Source of the DNA: Isoetes taiwanensis
Lineage: Eukaryota; Streptophyta; Lycopodiopsida; Isoetales; Isoetaceae
DNA: 64,000 nucleotides
Reading direction: 5' to 3'
Assembly: GCA_021234155.1 (NCBI GenBank)
Contig: JAJEKV010000046.1
Location: 10,740,818 to 10,804,817 of the forward strand
Under the pieces are notes generated by a model. The model was not told the origin of the DNA, did no database searches, and was given only the letters and a program-made list of their open reading frames with translations. The first letter of the stretch is position 1; every line of letters starts with the position of its first letter. Position numbers and translations under genes: made by a program. Shown piece after piece: positions 33,253-45,040 of this stretch.

Positions 33253-34001
33253 AACTCAGATAAGTTAGAATTAAAGTTAAGATTAGATAGGTTAGATTTC
33301 ACTTTGTTTTGATTCTAGAATTGATGTTTTCATTGAGTTCATGTTTGCAGCTAGCCAGATTGAAGGATGAACTATCAAACAATTCCAAGACAAGGATTTC
33401 CACTAATGAATTGCCAAGTGTCATTTGCAGGAGCACCCTTCTTCCATCCACATTCATCTGCCTTATTGTGGCCCTACCCTCCATTTAGCCATATATTCTT
33501 CATTTTATTTCCCTAAACATGCACTCTGCAAATTCAGCTTCACCATCATGGCAGAGTTGCAAAGGTCAAGATTAACTTGTTTATGTGTTTCCATGACAGG
33601 TGCATCCTTTTCCCATCTATACTCATTTTTCATAAGTGGTCCGCCATTCATTTAGACTCCTCATTCTTGTCTTCATTCCCAAACAAAGCACTCTACATTT
33701 CAGCTTCACCATCATAGCAGAGTTGCAAATTTTTTGAAGAAAGGACATGCATTTTTCACCCTTATTCATCCATCACATTTTGCTCATACCATATTACTAC
33801 CATGTTCACACTCATTACACTCATTTCACCTCATTATCACCACATCACCACACTCACACTCATCTCATCAATATTTGCATCCTACCCTCTATTCCACCTT
33901 GTTCTCATTTGCACACCTTGACAAAGCTTGAAGACCCCTCTATATACTCCTTTTGGCATAATATGGCTGAGGGGACCAGCCATTTTCTTGTTTTGGCGAG
34001 A
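33253..34001 (+). other. 3' untranslated region of element B with a tandem duplication
   Basis: A unit of about 170 bp (ending CAGCTTCACCATCAT.GCAGAGTTGCAAA) occurs twice at about 33427-33570 and 33600-33735. The region ends with the purine tract GGCTGAGGGGACCAGCC and GGCGAGA at 33965-34001, like that before 9667. Confidence 0.65.
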
Positions 34002-35864
34002 TGTTGCCCCCAAGGGGCAACATACTAATTGTTGGTTTATGTGTTGAAGCTAGGAAGGCTAAGTCAAAGAAGAGCTTGGTAGTCAACATTGGTGTGGAGG
34101 TCAAAGGTTATTTATCTTCAAGGTCAACTTCCATAGGAGATACTTCATTTGAGGTCAAAGATAGTCAAAAGATGCTTATAAGATTCTTGGGTAAGAAGAT
34201 TGGAAGATACTTTCTGAAGATTGGAAGTTAGAGTTTGGAAGACCCCATGGTGATCTAGAATATTTTGTCCCAAACTATTCCCATCTCCATCCTCCTATGC
34301 TTTGTCCCATTTTTTGCTTTGATTCCTCAATTCTTCCTTTACCTTATCATAAGCTCATTTCTATCCCATATTTCCATCCCATTTTTGGCCTTTGCCTTTG
34401 AAAAACAAACCCTATTATGGAATATTAGGATCCTAGGTGGATAACTTGGGTATCATTCTAGATACCATGAAGATGCTCTATGCCACGTGGCAAGGTCAGA
34501 TATGCTCCCAAATTCTTGGAAGGCATCCTCAAAGATCCCTAGAAGATTCTCAAAACTCTAAGGTTTGATTTTCTCATTTAAACCATTGAAAATTGATTTT
34601 TTAAAAGGCCGGAATCTCAAAATATACTCGAAAGATGCTCGCGAGATTCCCTCCATGAACCCTAAACTTTAGCCTTCGAATCGGCCAGATACCTCAGTTT
34701 CTGCCTTAAATTCCTCCTGAATCTTTCTTTCCCGCCTCTTAGCTACCCAACAAACCCATAATTAATGCCTAAGATTCTGGATTCACAAAATTTTGAAAAT
34801 AATTTTGGGGTGATCGACACACAACTTTCTGAAGGCCCAGACGCATCAAACCTCAACATTGATACATGCTGAGCATGATCTGAAGACGTTCATTAAGTAT
34901 CTGAGCATTCCACAGTTTCGATTTGAGACAATTGGACTGATTATCCTACTATGATGTTATTACATGACCTTTTGAGATCTTCTGATGATTGATTTATGAT
35001 CTTATGACCTATATCCATCTTGTATTACCTTCACATCAATGAAAATTGCCTGCCAAGTGTTTAAAAATTTGACTGTCATATTCTTTTAGTATTCTTGCCA
35101 TGAAAACATTTTTTACAGTAAGATATTCCACAATCTTTTCTTGCATATGACCAGTTGCCCCTTATTTCCAATTATATTTGCACCTGGGTACACAAAAAGT
35201 TCGAGAAAAAACCACTCCAAACTCAAGTTATGATTTTTTGCATTCTGTCTAATATGATTTTAGATTGTTATCCACAAAACAGTGCCAAAAAATAGTTTTA
35301 GTGATCCAAAACAAGATTTGATTGTCTGCCCCACATCCTTGGAATCTACACTCCACCTTAGTTTTGGAATTTCTCAAAAATTCTACCTGCAAGTCAAGTT
35401 ACAAAATTCTGAGATCTGTCTGTGGCTTTGACTGGTATTGACCAAAAATTGACTCAACTTTGAGATCGAATATCTCACAGATTAGAGCTCAGACTTGGTC
35501 AAGATCTCTTCCATTGCAGGTTTATAACTTTTTTATACAAGTCACAATCATTTGACCTCAGAAATCAATTCATCTGTGTCAACTACATCGATTTGAGTGA
35601 GGGCTTCTTACTTCTTAACTGGAAAAGGTATGAGTATTTGATATTTGAGCTTTTTCTCTAAAAAAATTCTTGTATAGACTGATCACCTTAGTGATCTGGA
35701 GGTTCTAACCCCAACTTGAGCATAAATTCAAGTTGGCTTATTGTGTTTGACTCTCTAGCCAGGTTGAGGGTCAACACTAGCCCTTGATTTTTGTTAGGAA
35801 GGTGCAAGGAAGGTTTGCCAAAAGTGGATTTAGTGTAGCAAATCTCATCCGTTAGATCAAAAGG
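34002..35864 (+). repeat. 3' LTR of element B (right end unresolved)
   Basis: Starts TGTTGCCCC with a 9-bp-stem hairpin at 34002-34022, directly after the polypurine-like tract. I could not fix the end. The next distinct block begins at 35865, so the coordinate given is an upper limit. An internal palindrome CCAACTTGAGC...TTCAAGTTGG lies at about 35712. Confidence 0.55.
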
Positions 35865-37600
35865 TGTTGAAGACGTTCTTGGCAAACCTTCAACTTCAAT
35901 GGCTTAGAACCTCTATTGCTTTAGAAAACCACTCTGTGCAAGAAAATTGCAAAAAGAAAGCTCAAACAATGAATTAGCACTGCTTTCCCAAAACAAAAAA
36001 AAAGGTAGCCTTAGCAAAAATGATGCCATTTACCAGCAGATTCGAATTTTAACATGATTTCAATTCAAGAGACTGCTCTGAGACTCAAGGAATCTGAGGC
36101 CAAAAGTCAGATGCCAGTAGCTCTGCAGAGATCTCTCAAATTTGTAGTCCTGACCAAGCCAAAACTTGGTCAATATCCCTGGCAGAGAGCTAAATTTTGC
36201 AGATCAAAAAGTATGAGCCTTTTTTAACTTTTGACACTTGATCCTATCTCTGACAGATTAAGGATCAACAGGTTTTTTGGCAAAAGAAGTGCTAGAATGC
36301 CCAGAAACTTGAATTTTTTGCACACAGACTGTTGTTATCCAAAGTGAGCAAATTTTTGTAAAATTAGTTCTTGCCACCTTGTTTTAGCTTCTGACAGCTC
36401 CTGAATGCTCTGACAGGTCTGCACACAAGGTATGTTCAGCCTTTTCTCACAAGTTATGCTCAAATGTTCTAAAAGAATTGATTCTTTGCTGTAAACTTTG
36501 AGTTCTTGACAATAACAACAAGCAATTTCCCTGCAATATGAGTTGGCACAAGATTTTTGTAAACTCAACACTTTAAGGAGACTCTGAGATATCTCTGATG
36601 CAGTAGCTTACTACTTTGAGTAAATCTTCTATGAGTAGATAATTTTTTCAATGATTGTTAATGCATGCATTTGTCTCTCTACTTAGCTTCTATAATGTAA
36701 GTGATCTAATTCTAGGAAGCAATGAAGAATAATGCTACTACTCCTAATTTCTGAGAGGAGAACAAAGATAAAGCAATGTTTTTCTCAAAATACTTACTTT
36801 ACTTAGTTGTTTGTGGAGAAATATTAAGGAATAACTTCACCAAGATTCGGATTTTCATTCAATCGGACACCATTGTACAAGTTCAATAATCAAAGCCCAA
36901 GCTCACAAGTCAAGGGCACAGGATCAAGTCGGTAATCAAAGCAATTTCACGAAATTTGCCTCAACTACATTTTATTTGAGACAAGGAGGGTGAATTCAAG
37001 CATTTTATGAGAAATCCGGCAGTCTTTAGAGGTCTGCTTGTCAATTCTCGCGCCCAAAAGCCCTCAAAAAATCTGTGAACACAATTCTGCTTTCTTTATC
37101 CCCTGTTTTCGGCCTGTTCTTGGAAAATCCAGCCCAAATCCTTGTCTTTTAGCTTAGTTTTAGGTTTCTTGGCTTAGAATAGGTGCATTCGGGGGTATTT
37201 AGCTATGATTAAGCAGTTAGATCGAGACAAAAGGTCGGAACTTGGCATGACAAGATTTTAGGGTTCTTGAAGATTTTGAGCACAATATCCCACATGCATT
37301 TTTTTGGAAAAGGAGGCTCAAGTATAAAATGTGAACTCTGACATAGCTATTAACATTAGTCGTGCTGTCTCCCCGTGGTGTCTGGCCCGTTGCCAACCCA
37401 CATGCCCGGAGACACCACACGGTGGGGGGGGTGACTGGATGGGATGAGTGACCAGGCTAGGGGGGAGGTAGATAGGAAACATTTTTTTATTTTTTCAAAT
37501 TTGGCACGAATCACAAGAAGTTAAAAGTGGAGGTCTATATGGGGTCTTTTTCAAAAATTCTTTTTCCACAAGGAATCTTTTCTTGATGCTCTACAAGATG
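35865..37600 (-). repeat. Separate Tat-like LTR in inverted orientation (solo or truncated)
   Basis: From TGTTGAAG at 35865 the sequence parallels 4223 onwards: TGGCAAA.CCTTCAAC, then TTAGAACCTC and AACCACTCTG. Near 37440-37590 (GGTAGATAGGAAA, CAAAAATTC, GGAATCTTTT) it parallels about 5640-5790. On the minus strand its end CTTCAACA is followed by CCTTTTGATCTAACGG, not by the shared primer site, which suggests a solo LTR or a 3' LTR. The outer edge is approximate. Confidence 0.6.
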
Positions 37601-38576
37601 GGAGAATGTTTTTGCATATGAACATTCCAACATCAACTAGATCCTGGTCTGAAATGTCCACAACCTGTAGTTGACCACACTCCTCTGCTGAATTTGAAAT
37701 AACTTACTAGATTAGGCAAGAATATATTCATTCCTCTCAAATACGCCCTCACAAATTTGTGCATAAACGAACATACGGCAGGGCCACAAGGATGACCATC
37801 GATTTGAAGAGGCGTTCTGAAATTTTCAAAACATCTGAGGTTGTAAAGCTAAAATTATATTGTGTCCAAGCAATTCTAGGAACTTGCATTCAAAGTTTGT
37901 TGTGACTAGGTGACAACAGCAAAGTGCAATGAGCAAGCACTGAGCTCGTAATATGTCTTCTTCTGCCATGCAAGCCCATGCTATCAAAGTGATATATTCC
38001 TGGTTTATATCTCTGTGGGAGACGCGCGCGGCTTACGATAAAAATAACAGGTCCAGTGACAAGAGGAACAAACATATACTAGCACTATCTAGATTCACAT
38101 GTTCTGGATAACGTCAAGTGAAAAAGGAGGTAAAAAAAAAATGAAAGGAATGGCTCACTTCTTGGAGCATCAAATAATATTCCATGTATCTGCAAATATA
38201 TGCATATGATGGCACAACCTTGATGATCACAAATCAGATGAAAGTATCGCCTTGAAAAAAGGAGGATTAATTGATCATTGAACCACTGCGTATCATCTTC
38301 CAAAATTTTGATGTCGATGGAGCTAATCACGACAGTTTTGGTTCCACTCAACAACATTTCCAAATGTGTACATAGCTTTAGATAGACAGGGACTGTCGAA
38401 GCTCTATCATCTCTAGTTCTAAATACACACGAGAATTTTAAATTGAAAAAGTACAACATCTATCTATATCTAATACTAAAAGAAAATGAGGATAGTCTGT
38501 GCGCATTTAACATTTCACTCTATAACTTCAGAGAACGATATTGCCCATGTTTTTGATATCAAGTGGATTTGGGAAA
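37601..38576. other. No gene recognised
   Basis: Only short unsupported frames, such as 124 codons on the minus strand at 38085-38459 without a known domain. Confidence 0.4.
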
Positions 38577-38842
38577 GGCCGGATCACTGTTGGGCAAATT
38601 CCGGGGTAGAGAAGGGTTGTTCCGGTTGAAACTAAGAATTTCCGGTTGAGCTAGCGCATTGCAGGAAAAATTCCGGTGGATTTTTATGCATATCTCTAAT
38701 ATATAATTGTAATATGGAGGATAAGGGGGCAGCTTGAGATACTTATAGAAAATTGATATTTTTGCTTAGAGTTGTATACGTGTAAGCCTTTAAAATTATT
38801 AGAGAGGTGACTACACCTTTCAGAAGTTGACACATAGATATA

Positions 38843-38938
38843 TTCCAGAAGGGTGTTTCCAGAAGTTTCTTGAAGCTTCATGTAGGTGTTAGGTGTGTCG
38901 TTCCGGAAGCTTCTGGATTGTCCTGCATTATATAAAAG
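38843..38938 (+). promoter_or_regulatory. Heat-shock promoter: clustered HSEs and TATA box
   Basis: A perfect five-unit heat-shock element occupies 38857-38879 (alternating TTC and GAA blocks, each separated by two bases). It is preceded by TTCCAGAA at 38843-38850 and followed by TTCCGGAAGCTTC at 38901-38913. TATATAAAAG at 38929-38938 completes a promoter on the plus strand. Such arrays bind trimeric heat-shock factor (established knowledge). Downstream 38939-39300 looks like a leader but has no recognisable HSP coding sequence. Confidence 0.85.
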
Positions 38939-41691
38939 AAGGAGAAGTGAAAAGTTCAAACCCAGATGCAAACCTGGATAGGTCGAGATGGATTGGGCGC
39001 TGAGATGTTCGTGAGGAAAGGGTTTGTGGAGGAATCTGATCCCGGATCCTACTGATCAGTCCGAGGTTCCTATTGGTGGCGGACCCATAGATCAGTCAGG
39101 AGATCTGCGTCCTGTTTTCTAATTCCTGAAGCTGAAGATCAAGGGCAGAGCTCTGTAGTTCCTGTGTCAGATGTCGAAGAGACAAAGTTTGTAGATGCTA
39201 CTGGGAGAGCTATATAAATCGAAGCTTGGTTTTGAGTCTCGTCCTGTGGTGTAAAGCTTTTTCTCCTTTTTTTTTGTCGCGAATCTCTGTTGCAGATACT
39301 TCTAGCCTTTGACGAAGAGATGTTGCTCTGTTTTAGAGATGCTTTCTTCGTCTAGGTCTTTTTTTCCACTTGGGTTGTTGTTCCACCCCGAATTTGAGTC
39401 ATAGAGTTCCCTTCTGTTTAAATCGAACCTCAATTATCTGTTATCAGACGGGTAATTTGCATCTGATTCAAAATCCTAAGAGTATGGCCTTTGTGCTTGC
39501 AAATTACTGTTTCGGCCTGTAAGTGGCCAACATAGACCTGAAACCAGATTGGAAAGAACACTGCGGAGTCTGGGTCCCAAATCTGTCTATTTGAGTGCAG
39601 CTCATGTTTGGCAAGCATAATCTGCGTCTAGCTATTTTCTTTGTATTTCGAAATACGAACTTGCAGCGAACAGTAGGCTTAGGAATAGATTCATTGTCTT
39701 TGGACTTTGCAAGCCACGGATTTTGTAGGCAAAGTTAACCTCCCAAGCAAATTTGAATCAAAAGCAAGCGTTGGAGGGACATAAACCAAAGGCGGTCTTG
39801 GTGGTGGGACCTTTAAATAACACAGATAATTTCAGTTTGTGCTGCCAGTTACAACCAATCGGTTTCTATTTTACAATCTTCCATTTCGTTACGTTAAGAG
39901 TTACAAAGTTCTGCTTCTTTTATATCTGTCTGTCTCATCAGTTTTTACCTGCACCAATTTTATTCAAACACGTGATGCTAACAAAGTGGCATGCCGATTG
40001 TGGCTTTAGGGTTATGGCCGTCACCCGAGCATGTCAATAGTTTGGGGAAAGGGTAAATTTGAATTTTTTCGTAAAATTAGGGCTAGAATGATCTTGGCTT
40101 CCATGAATTACGCCCTACACATACTCGGAGGCCAAAAGAAAAGGGCATCAATTCAAGGGGATGCTTGCAACCTTTTGCTATGCCTTGGCACGCAACCCGA
40201 ATTCATGAGCATTTGGACCCCATAATTCTTGATCATGGTGTATTGCTAATATTGGTATCCGAATGTTGATCCTTTTGCTAATTGTCATGCCTCCAAGTTG
40301 CATATCTTTGAAAGCCTCTCTCACCAATGGGGGAGCGGTGGATAAAGCCTCGAGTGCCCTCGTTTAAGATCATCCCAAGCCGCACATGTAAAACACGTAG
40401 AGGTTTGAGTTCTTAATCCAAATTTGAATTATGCAACGTTGAAGTTGAAGCAAGGATGAGTGGAAAAAAAAATAGCCTCACCGTTTTAGATTACGCTTTC
40501 CGAGTCTCTCAGTATCCGGACAAGTATTGTTGCATAATTCTTGGACTTCGGCTCGCCTTTCTCTTGCCATTCGGATTTAGAGAAAGCAAAAGATGAGGGT
40601 CCACGTGAGGAGCACGGATGTCGTTTCTTGGCTCAGTAAAAGAAGGTTTTGCACTCTTCTACCAATTCCGAGATGCCTAATAGTGCCTTCTTCCCTTTGC
40701 ACTTCTTAAAACCGACCAAAGATTAAGTAGTTCCAAAAGATCAACGCCATGAGAGCTACAGTGCGGACTCAACCACAAAGACGCGTTTTTCTTGAATCAA
40801 ATTCTTAAGCAGCCTTTCAATTTCATCAAGAGATGTTTGTGCTTTCTACAATGCAGATTCCTTGAGAAGCTTCTACGTATGTTTTTCTCTATCTGTTTCC
40901 TGATGGAAAAAATCACGTGGTTTTTGGGCTTTAGATCTTTAATTTATGTGCAGATAAATATGCTGCTTTGTTATGGAGGCTCAAGAGCCATGTTACTCAC
41001 AATTTCAACGCGGATTTCATAAAAAACCCTACCACCTATTTCAAATGTCAATGAATTTGTTGCAGACAGGACATCAAACAAGCGCTGAGTTATGGGAGAT
41101 TCACATCATTTTGTGGTCTAATGCAACATTGAAATTTATTTCCATACTGTACATAAGATAAATTCACGGAAACAAGTTCAACCAGAATTCCTATCTCCCC
41201 TACTTACAGACAAAAGTACCTTTGAGGTCGTTCTTGATTTTTTTCTCAAAAGTACCTTTGAAGTCGTTCTTGATTTTTTTTTTCAAATTTAGGGAGGGAC
41301 ACCAGATTTCATGTATCACGCCTAATATATTAAAATATAAGATAAAGAGTTTTATAGGGTTCATGTATCCTGCCCAATATATTAAAAAGAGTTAATATAG
41401 GGTTCATATGTTATTTTGGTCCCATCGATTACTTGATTTTTGAAATGTTTGTCTACTTCATTCTTGAAGTGTTTGTCTGAAATGTTTGTCTACTTCATTC
41501 TTGAAGTGTTTGTCTACTGTGTTACGAATGGCCTCTATGTTACTAATGGCCTCTATGTTACTGATGCTTGCTTTTGTAACTATCTTGATTGTTTGTGTCC
41601 AACACATTAAGCCCATGCCCCCTCCTAATTAGTTCATAAAACTAAAATGCAACATCAAGTTGAAAAGTCATACAAAGATACAAAGGCATGT

Positions 41692-41715
41692 TTGCGGCGG
41701 CCTTGGCCGCCGCAA
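41692..41715 (+). repeat. Helitron 3'-terminal hairpin
   Basis: TTGCGGCGGCC and its complement are separated by TT. It stands out in GC content from its surroundings and ends 11 nt before the element boundary. Confidence 0.85.
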
Positions 41716-42270
41716 TAAATTTCTTGTATGTATAAGAGTAATACAAATTTCCGATTGGGAACTGAAAATATCCGGCTATTTGATGAAAGAGTAGGAAAAT
41801 TTCCGATTGGGTTTAAAAACTTTGCCCAACACTGGGCCGGATTGCCGTATTATTGAACGCCAAAAGTGTCAGAACTCGAACTCAATGACCTTAAATTTTT
41901 AGTTGTTGCGTTCAAATGACCCTAAAATTCTCTAGGGTCTAAACTTCATCGCTGGTGATTGGGATTCCTCAGGTCGGTCTTTTGTCCTTTTCAATATGAT
42001 ATTGCAGCCGTTCCATTTTTGCAGGTCAAAGCTTCTATTAAATTCTTTTTGTTCTTTGCATCGTTGATCACTGGGAAGAATCGAAGGTGGTTGTTACGGT
42101 TTATGATAAAATATAATGGAAAAGACAAAATGCCGGGGCAGATATTACAGAGCAGAAAGGGTTGCAGAAAGGATTTTAGAGCTTGCATTTGATTAAAAAG
42201 TATAGATAATTTTTGTCGATGGATGGTTGGGTATGCAATACAAGTAAAGCCAAAGTATATTGAAGTACAT

Positions 42271-42345
42271 CTTATTTTGTTTCTATCATCTGTGGTAGTA
42301 TTGCTGAAAAAATAGTGATCCTGCATTTCAAGAGCTCAGTCATGT
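42271..42345. repeat. Direct repeat left of the 5'-nucleotidase fragment
   Basis: TTTCTATCATCTGTGGTAGT...ATTTCAAGAG matches 43150-43210 with a few differences. It brackets the gene fragment. Confidence 0.7.
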
Positions 42346-42492
42346 ATCAGGACAAGCAATTCATGTAAATTCATCCACGTTTCTTCTCAGATAACGAGCT
42401 CCATCGGCATACAGAATGACGGCAGTACGATGAGCCGTCATTCTTTTGGGAGGTGCTCGGCATAGCTGGAGGCTGGAGCTTCGCTTCATCTT

Positions 42493-43169
42493 GTGGCCGA
42501 CATCCTAAATCTTGAAGATTTATGGTACAGGGCTTGCATTTTACCCGGTGGTGATTTTCTAAACCAGGGATTCTCTATATGGCGTTCATGCAATTGGGAT
42601 GGCAAAATTGACCAGAGGAAACAGATCTTTTGCAATCGATCCTTAAACATGAAAAGTGTGGTTGCTGTTGGGTTTGACATGGATTACACCCTTGCACAAT
42701 ACAAGCCCGAAACATTTGAGATACTAGCATATCAGGGTACTGTTAAGAAGCTTGTGTATGATTTGGGATATCCAGACAAGGTATGTTCTTTTATTTTGTG
42801 CTTGATTTTTTCATATGCTTTTATATGTCTAGCTGTTATCAATCTTCCAGCCTCATTCTCTATGTTGAGTAATTTGTGGCATGTGTTCAATGCTTTAAAT
42901 AAGGCAGTTGCTGGAATGGGAATTCGATTGGACGTACATGGTGAGAGGCCTTGTTCTTGACAAAAATCGTGGAAATATTTTGAAGGTATATAGTTCGGCC
43001 ATCTTGCTTACGGGATTGGTTACTAACAACATTGCGCTCTTGTGAACATCAGATGGATCATCACAAATATGTGAAAGTAGCATATCATGGTTTCCAAGAA
43101 TTATCGAGGGAAGAACGGATGGCTACATATGGGAATACAATCTCAATTCGTTTCTACCATTTGTGGTAG
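42493..43169 (+). pseudogene. Truncated HAD cytosolic 5'-nucleotidase (NT5C2-like): join(42493..42780,42908..42985,43053..43169)
   Basis: Exon 1 ends at AAG|GTATG and contains QIFCNRSLNMKSVVAVGFDMDYTLAQYKP. DMDYT is HAD motif I, whose first Asp is the nucleophile. Exon 2, between GGCAG and GTATA, reads LLEWEFDWTYMVRGLVLD followed by KNRGNILK. Exon 3 after CATCAG reads MDHHKYVKVAYHGFQELS and then ERMATYGNT. All joins are in phase 0 and follow the plant purine 5'-nucleotidase family. Homology ends at ATYGNT, the frame enters a repeat and stops at 43169, and all later HAD motifs are missing. The start codon is uncertain. The first three exons are free of stops, so the truncation may be recent. 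Confidence 0.82.
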
Positions 43170-43213
43170 TATTGCTGAAAGAAATGGTAATCTTTCATTT
43201 CAAGAGATAAATG
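43149..43213. repeat. Direct repeat right of the 5'-nucleotidase fragment
   Basis: Second copy of the 42271-42345 sequence. It starts exactly where homology to the nucleotidase stops. Confidence 0.7.
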
Positions 43214-43599
43214 GGGAGCTTGCACCAGAAGAAAGTTCAAAAGGATGATCGGATACTTCCATAAATCGATCTGTAAGTAGTATCTTCCTTACTCATTATC
43301 ATTGGACCTTTCTTATCCATCTTTCTATGTTAACATTCGCGTAGCTGCCCAAGAAAGTCAGCAGATCTCTTCCGCCAGCTTGTGCAAGCAATGATACAGA
43401 CATCCTTTCTGACAGAAATATGTATGACAGGACAATAGGAAGGCCACAATAGTAAATCTGCAGAGAGATGCAGTTGAAGCAGACCAAGAATAAAAATTTT
43501 CAAACCATGTCCAAATGAAGAATGTCATCCAACTTTGTGTTCAGCTGGATGAAGATTTTGTTAGTCAGACTTGATTTTGTTTATAAGCATTGGCTGGCT

Positions 43600-45040
43600 A
43601 TTGTTTAATGCAATGTATGTTGAAAATGTGCTCGGTGTGGAAGCACTCAGATCCTTTAGTATTGGCACCTTTTCACAGATGTCCCTAAGCCAGACCTTCC
43701 ATCCAAAGTGCTGCTTTTGCAAACTAGCAATCGTGGATTTGAGGCACAGACAATGGTGGAAAACTATGTTGTACCAATGTTTGTGGAATGTGGCAGTATT
43801 TCTGATGCACAGCAGGCTTTTAACCGGTTATTTGATCACAATGAGCACTCCTGGACTTCTCTTATTATGCTATATGCAATGTGGACATCCCCAAAAGACC
43901 CTTAACCTCTATCAAAGGATGCAAGAAGACAAGGTACATCCTAATGTCACACCCTCATAGCTTTACTGAGAGCCTGTGCAAAAGTGGACAGGGAAAGAGG
44001 TCGCCAGCTTCATTTTCAGATTGTAGGGGAATTAATGTAGATGCATTTGTTGGCAGTGCCTTGGTTGACATGTATGTTAAATGTGGCTCTGTTGAGAAGG
44101 CCTTAGAAGTGTTCAACACAGCGTCAATTCGAGTGCATCCTGGACTGCGTTAATAGCTGGTTATGTTGAAAATGGACTTGGTTTGGAAGCTCTTAAGTAC
44201 TTTGAACAAATGAAAGTGGAAGGTCTGTCCCAAATCCTATCTCCTTTGTTTGATGCTTGAAAGCTTGCAGTAGCTTAGAAAATATAAAGAAGGCACTAAA
44301 AGTACATACAGAAATTTCTCAAAATAAGTTTGAAAGGAATCCCTTTGTTTGTAGTGCATTGATAGATATGTATGTCGATTGCGGTTCACTTTTAGAGGCA
44401 CAAGCATTATTTGATAAGATGCCAATTCGTATAGTTGCCTTATGGAATGCACTTATTAGAGGGTATGCTGAGAATGGATTCGGTGAACATGCATTAAAAT
44501 ACTTTGAACAAATGCATGCAATGCATTGATAGACATGTATGTCAAATGTGGTTCATTTCTGGAGGCTCGAAATGTTTTTGAGAAGATGTTGATCAGAAAT
44601 GTCGTATCTTGGACAACTCTGATTGGAGGCTATGCAAAGCATGGGCTTGGACATGAAGCTTTGGCACTTTATCAATAGATGCAAGTGGAAGGCATCTCTC
44701 CAGATGCAACACTTGTATGCTGCCTAAAAGCTTGTGGCAGTACCGGGGCCATAGGCAAGGCTGAAGAAATACATGACAAGATATTGAATGAGCAACTTGA
44801 TAGAAATCTTCTTTTTGTTAACGATCTGATTGATATGTATTTAAAATGTTTGCTTACTTACAGAGGCGCTCAAGAAGGCTTTAATAAGCTTTTGGTACAA
44901 GATGTTGCGTCCTGGAATGCAATGATGAGAGGGGTATGGCATGAACAATGCCAGGGCTGTTCTATGTTTTAAGGACATGCAAGCTCAAGGAGTGAGGCCT
45001 GATGCAGTTACATTTTTATGTCTTCTTGCTGCCTTTTGTG
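43600..45040 (+). pseudogene. PPR (PLS-type) pseudogene
   Basis: At least six pentatricopeptide-like units in shifting frames: MVENYVVPMFVECGSISDAQ, FVGSALVDMYVKCGSVEKAL, ERNPFVCSALIDMYVDCGSL, IVALWNALIRGYAENGFGEH, ISPDATLVCCLKACG and VNDLIDMYLKC. Frames break near 43950, 44150, 44240, 44525, 44678 and 44930. Organellar RNA-binding PPR proteins of this kind are greatly expanded in ferns. No DYW or E domain is visible. The copy is dead, judging from the number of breaks. Confidence 0.88.

Larger units (their letters stand above)
38693..41726 (+). mobile_element. Helitron (3,034 bp), non-autonomous, inside the hAT MITE
   Basis: It begins TCTCTAATATAT and ends in an 11-bp-stem GC-rich hairpin (41692-41715) followed 11 nt later by CTTG. 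It sits between A and T with no target duplication. Joining the host halves (GCATA + TATGTATAAG) reproduces the uninterrupted MITE copy at 17632-17847 exactly. These are the marks of a Helitron; CTTG in place of the usual CTRR is a minor deviation. No Rep or helicase is encoded. The interior carries a heat-shock promoter at 38843-38938 and tandem repeats near 41220-41560, so it probably holds captured host DNA. Confidence 0.88.
38585..41834 (+). mobile_element. hAT MITE, copy 2, split by a Helitron
   Basis: The left half (38585-38692) and right half (41727-41834) add up to 216 bp and match copy 1 (17632-17847) almost base for base. The ends CACTGTTGGGCAAA and TTTGCCCAACACTG are flanked by the 8-bp duplication GGCCGGAT at 38577-38584 and 41835-41842. 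The interruption lies at the middle, between A at 38692 and T at 41727. Confidence 0.95.

Noticed and set aside
35865-35890. Primer-binding site next to the inverted LTR at 35865
   Set aside because: The flank does not match the shared site or any common plant primer, so a solo or 3' LTR is more likely.
39753-40225. Helitron-borne ORFs as captured heat-shock protein genes
   Set aside because: Neither 39753-40040 nor 40031-40225 shows HSP70, HSP90 or small-HSP motifs; only the promoter is supported.
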